Assembly: GCA_963797005.1 (NCBI GenBank)
Contig: CAWCOF010000012.1
Span: forward strand, 62,001 to 126,000
DNA from: AWTP1-13 sp963797005
GTDB lineage: Bacteria > Pseudomonadota > Alphaproteobacteria > Rhizobiales > Hyphomicrobiaceae
Reading direction: 5' to 3'
Length of the DNA: 64,000 nt
Part shown: positions 61,058 to 64,000 of the stretch, one piece after another
Layout: each line of letters opens with the position of its first letter
Numbering within the stretch: the stretch's first letter is position 1
Translations under genes and position numbers: made by a program
Notes under the pieces: generated by a model
Database searches by the model: none
What the model was told of the DNA's origin: nothing
What the model saw: only the letters and a program-made list of their open reading frames with translations

Positions 61058-62749
61058 ATGATCAGCAAGGGGGATGGCAGCGCGGATCGGGCTGGTCGAG
61101 CGTTGCGGAAGAGCGGACGGCGCGGTACGTGGCGCACCGTGCTGTGGGCGGCACTGGCCCTGGCCGCCGGCGGGGCGGTGAGCGCGCCGGCGCGCGCTGC
61201 CGACTGCAGCGGCGCGGCGGTCGAGCCGTCGCTGCAGTCGCCGGGCCGGGCAGCAGCCGGGGTCGTCACCCTCGGCAACCGCATCGTGCTGATCGACGAC
61301 GCGGGCCCGACCAAGCAGCTTCTGGTCTGCGAGATGGAGGGCTCGGGCTTCGTCCTCAAGGACACCATCGAGCTGCCCGCCGGCATCGTCATCGACAAGA
61401 TCGAGGCCGAAGGCTCGACCATCACGCTGCTGACCGCCGATGGCCAGCGGATCGAGAAGAGCATTGGCGGAACCGGGCCGGCCTCAGCGGTGCCGCTGGA
61501 GGGCTTCCGCTTCAGCGCCAGCCGGAAGGCCGAACGCAGCTTCATCTTGAAGGTGGCCCCGTCCGCGGACCCCGCCGCGCGCGCCGCGCCGGGCCCGGCC
61601 ATCGAGATCGAGCTCAACCCGATCGTGCCCGGCGCGCAGATCTTCACGCGCAAGATCTTGCATGTCGATTCCGCGCGCAACGCGGTGACCGTGTTCTGGG
61701 ACGAGGTCGGCGACTACGGCACCCGGGCCTTCATCGCCACCTTCGTAAACGGGCGCCTGTCCGCCGGCGCGCAGATCCCGCTCGACGATATCGACACCAT
61801 CCCGGAGAACTTCACCGGCGTGCTGGCCGACGGGCGCGCCTACTACCTGCTCACCAAGGAGGGCAAGACGGCACCCGTCATCCTGGAGCTCGACAGCGCG
61901 TTTGCCGAGAAGGCGAAACCCAACGGTCCGCTGATCGAAGAGATGAAGCGCGAGGGCAAGCCTGACGAGCCGAAGAAGCAGGGCGGCCGCATCAGGGAAG
62001 GCCTGAGGAAGCTCGCCGAACGGGCACTCCCGCGCACCATGCTGGGGCATGAGAGCGACGAGGCGAAGTTCCAGGCCGCGGTGCGGGCGGAGACGGGCGA
62101 CGACCCGGAGCCGGCCGGCCGGGCGGCAGCAGCGCCGCCAAAGCCGGTGAGCCGCGCCGACGTCGTCAAATGCGCGGAAGAGTTCCGCGATCTGGAGTGG
62201 ACGCTGACGCCGGGGGCCTATCAGCACGCGGGCGTCGCCAACGACTGCTCGCCGCAGAGCCGGTACTGGCGGCGACCCAACTACCTCGACGGCAAAGCCG
62301 GCCAACAGGTGAAGGGCGTGCCCTATTGCTGGGGCTGCAGCAACTCCATCGCCACGTTCCTGGATCACGTGAAGTCCGAGGACCGGCTCGCCGGCCACAG
62401 CTGCACATGCCGCGGCGGGCACTATTGCCTGCGCAAGGACGTGACGGGCGTGGATTGCTCCGGTTTCGTCTCGCAGTGCTGGAAATCGGGCTACTACACG
62501 ACGTCGCGCATGAGCGAGATCGCCGCAACGATCAGCGCCGCCAGCCTGAAGCCGGGAGACGCCTTCAACCGGTCCGGCAACCACATCCGTCTGTTCATGG
62601 GTCTCATTGAGACGGATACCGGGCCGCGCTATCGCGTGATCGAAGCCGCCAATGCGGAGGGCCGGACCGGCCGCGTGGTGGAGGCAACGTACACGGCGAG
62701 CCAGCTCTCGAGATACAAGCCCATCCGCTACAAGAGGATCACCGACTAG
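61058..62749 (+). CDS. secreted NlpC/P60-like protein with long N-terminal domain
   Basis: 563-residue protein. A basic N-terminus and signal segment (TVLWAALALAAGGAVSAPARA) are followed by a repeat-like beta-rich domain of ~280 residues (GNRIVLIDDAGPTKQLLVCE, AVTVFWDEVGDYGTRAFIAT). A charged linker leads to a C-terminal ~200-residue cysteine peptidase-like domain. Catalytic Cys is in VTGVDCSGFVSQCW, His in GDAFNRSGNHIRLFMG and a third polar position in RVIEAANAEGR. The segment before the Cys is rich in cysteine (CWGCS, SCTCRGGHYC), unusual for NlpC/P60. Likely a cell-wall or protein hydrolase outside the cytoplasm. AAGGAGG precedes the ATG. Confidence 0.82.
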   Translation: MISKGDGSADRAGRALRKSGRRGTWRTVLWAALALAAGGAVSAPARAADCSGAAVEPSLQSPGRAAAGVVTLGNRIVLIDDAGPTKQLLVCEMEGSGFVLKDTIELPAGIVIDKIEAEGSTITLLTADGQRIEKSIGGTGPASAVPLEGFRFSASRKAERSFILKVAPSADPAARAAPGPAIEIELNPIVPGAQIFTRKILHVDSARNAVTVFWDEVGDYGTRAFIATFVNGRLSAGAQIPLDDIDTIPENFTGVLADGRAYYLLTKEGKTAPVILELDSAFAEKAKPNGPLIEEMKREGKPDEPKKQGGRIREGLRKLAERALPRTMLGHESDEAKFQAAVRAETGDDPEPAGRAAAAPPKPVSRADVVKCAEEFRDLEWTLTPGAYQHAGVANDCSPQSRYWRRPNYLDGKAGQQVKGVPYCWGCSNSIATFLDHVKSEDRLAGHSCTCRGGHYCLRKDVTGVDCSGFVSQCWKSGYYTTSRMSEIAATISAASLKPGDAFNRSGNHIRLFMGLIETDTGPRYRVIEAANAEGRTGRVVEATYTASQLSRYKPIRYKRITD

Positions 62750-62959
62750 GGTCAAGGCTTTGAGGTTCGCTTGTGCTCAAGGCCGCACGCGGGGTTGCAA
62801 TTGGCGGGGACATGGTGTCCCTAGCGGGCCAGGAGGACGCTCGCGACCCTGGAATACCTCGGGCGAAGCGCGGGCAGCCCTCCCCGCAGCCCGATCCATC
62901 GAACTCTCCCCGGTAGGGCCGAGCGGCTGGCGCCATTCGCGCGTGGTTCGAGGAGCCTG

Positions 62960-63853
62960 ATGCGCAAGACATCGATCATGGCCGCGGTGGCAGCCCTTGC
63001 GACGGGCATCGGCCTCGTTTCGGTCTCGGACAGCCAAGCGCAACGCAGGTCGAGGACACCGCCCAGCGTCGCCAGGGAGGTGCTGCACGGACGCGCCGCC
63101 CAGATCCGGCGCGAGCAGCAGCCCGGCGCCACGGAATCGGTGCAGGCCGACGTCTCCGCCCGCAACGTAGCGGTGACGTCGAGCTTCAACGGCACCGAGA
63201 TCGTCATCTTCGGCGCCGTCGACAACAGCCAGCAGCCGAGCGCGGAGTCGGGCTACTACGACGTGCTGATCGTGGTGGAGGGCGTGCCGGGGCGGCTCGT
63301 GGCGCGTCACAAGAACAACGTGGCGGGGCTGTGGCTCAACACCTCATCGGCCACCTTCGACCTGGTGCCCAGCTACTACGCCATGGCCTCGACCCGGCCG
63401 CTCGACGAGATCGCCACCGAGGACTTCGCGAAGCTGCACGGCATCGGCTTCCACAACCTGCGCTTCACGCCCGCCGTCGGCCAGCAGCAGGCGCTGTCCA
63501 CCCAGGACCTGAAGGATTTTCGCGATGCGATCATCCGCCTCAAGCAGAAGCAGGGCCTTTACGTCAAGGAAGACTTCGGCGTGGCCTTCATCGGGCGCAG
63601 CCTGTTCAGGGCGAGCATCGAGCTGCCGGCCAACGTCACGGTCGGGCCATTCGATACGCGGGTCTATCTGTTCCGCGATGAGAAGCCGCTCAGCACCTAT
63701 ACGGTGCGGCTGACGCTGGAACGCGAAGGGCTGGAGCGGCATCTGCATGCCTTCGCCTTCAGCTACCCCACCTTCTACGGACTGGCGACGGTCATTATCG
63801 CGGTAGCCGCCGGGTTGATCGCCTCCACCGTATTCCGGCGGCCGGCCCAGTAG
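62960..63853 (+). CDS. TIGR02186-family membrane protein
   Basis: 297-residue protein with an N-terminal signal segment (AAVAALATGIGLVSV) and a single C-terminal membrane helix (LATVIIAVAAGLIASTVF). Between them lies a periplasmic beta-rich domain (SSFNGTEIVIFGAVDN, IVVEGVPGRLVARHKNNVAG, FGVAFIGRSLFRASIELPAN). This matches the alphaproteobacterial TIGR02186/Alph_Pro_TM family, often next to a TauE/SafE-type sulfite exporter. No such gene is in the window; it could lie beyond the right edge. No gene is seen after its stop. Confidence 0.9.
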   Translation: MRKTSIMAAVAALATGIGLVSVSDSQAQRRSRTPPSVAREVLHGRAAQIRREQQPGATESVQADVSARNVAVTSSFNGTEIVIFGAVDNSQQPSAESGYYDVLIVVEGVPGRLVARHKNNVAGLWLNTSSATFDLVPSYYAMASTRPLDEIATEDFAKLHGIGFHNLRFTPAVGQQQALSTQDLKDFRDAIIRLKQKQGLYVKEDFGVAFIGRSLFRASIELPANVTVGPFDTRVYLFRDEKPLSTYTVRLTLEREGLERHLHAFAFSYPTFYGLATVIIAVAAGLIASTVFRRPAQ

Positions 63854-64000
63854 GCGCGCACGCATCCCAGCGCAGCAAGAGATGCATCCGGGGTGCGGTA
63901 CGGCTGAGCCGGAGCTCGTATCCTCAGGGAGCCGTTATCCGGCCTGCGCAGCCGTCGGCTGGTCGCCCATCAGCGTCGTCCGTCGAACATCGCGCGGCTG

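Overview
The window is GC-rich chromosomal DNA from an alphaproteobacterium, most likely of the Hyphomicrobiales. The evidence is the gene set: a PhyR-type general stress response regulator, an HWE-family histidine kinase, a short flagellin, a BcsS-like outer-membrane protein, a TIGR02186 protein and CoxL/M/S-type molybdenum hydroxylase genes. No rRNA, tRNA, CRISPR array or complete insertion sequence was recognised. A single AT-rich gene (23467-24405) stands out as probably acquired.

Layout. 1-5.3 kb: the tail of a GGDEF-EAL protein, a host-attachment-type protein, a cytochrome c, and an Mla-type lipid transport operon (STAS-MlaE, MlaF, and an MCE protein apparently fused to a PqiC-like domain). 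5.4-9.7 kb: an orphan ParA-like ATPase with a small partner, a phosphopantetheinyl transferase and a BcsS-like barrel. 10-15.5 kb: a HisD-family dehydrogenase divergent from an acyl-CoA dehydrogenase / two CoA-transferases / MaoC operon (acyl-CoA catabolism, substrate unknown). 15.5-23.3 kb: YceI, then a leftward cluster of aldo-keto reductase, molybdenum hydroxylase subunits L, M and an S-G fusion, and an Fe-alcohol dehydrogenase. 24-31 kb: a second acyl-CoA dehydrogenase, an atypical SDR, a SYLF protein, an HxlR regulator divergent from a carboxymuconolactone decarboxylase-family gene with twin operator-like inverted repeats, MsrA/MsrB and SfsA. 31-38 kb: a glycosyltransferase, a molybdopterin-binding protein, an MFS transporter, PhyR and an HWE kinase carrying an ethylene-receptor-like sensor domain, and a GntR regulator. 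38-44.4 kb: a dehydrogenase flanked by inverted repeats, flagellin, a FemAB-like acyltransferase, an SMR transporter and a GmrSD/DUF262-HNH protein. 44.5-53.6 kb: a complete Ugp glycerol-3-phosphate ABC importer divergent from glycerol kinase, a 3-hydroxyacyl-CoA dehydrogenase-like protein and a beta-keto acid cleavage enzyme. 53.7-64 kb: an LVIVD-repeat protein, an MFS transporter, a Rid protein, an SDR, an LLM oxidoreductase, a CDF metal exporter, a PEBP protein, an NlpC/P60-like secreted protein and a TIGR02186 membrane protein.

Two features run through the whole window. First, at least ten genes, including flagellin and glycerol kinase, are interrupted by one small indel, with full family similarity resuming in the next frame. 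This looks more like consensus-sequence error than gene decay, and such genes are given as single loci typed pseudogene. Second, GC-rich palindromic repeats (double hairpins with CCCTCTCCCC/GGGGAGAGGG arms, and several other families) fill many intergenic gaps. In three places they reach into coding sequence: the linker of the S-G fusion, the last codons of an MFS transporter, and the stop codon of a dehydrogenase.

All functions are inferred from motifs and family knowledge; no database search was run.
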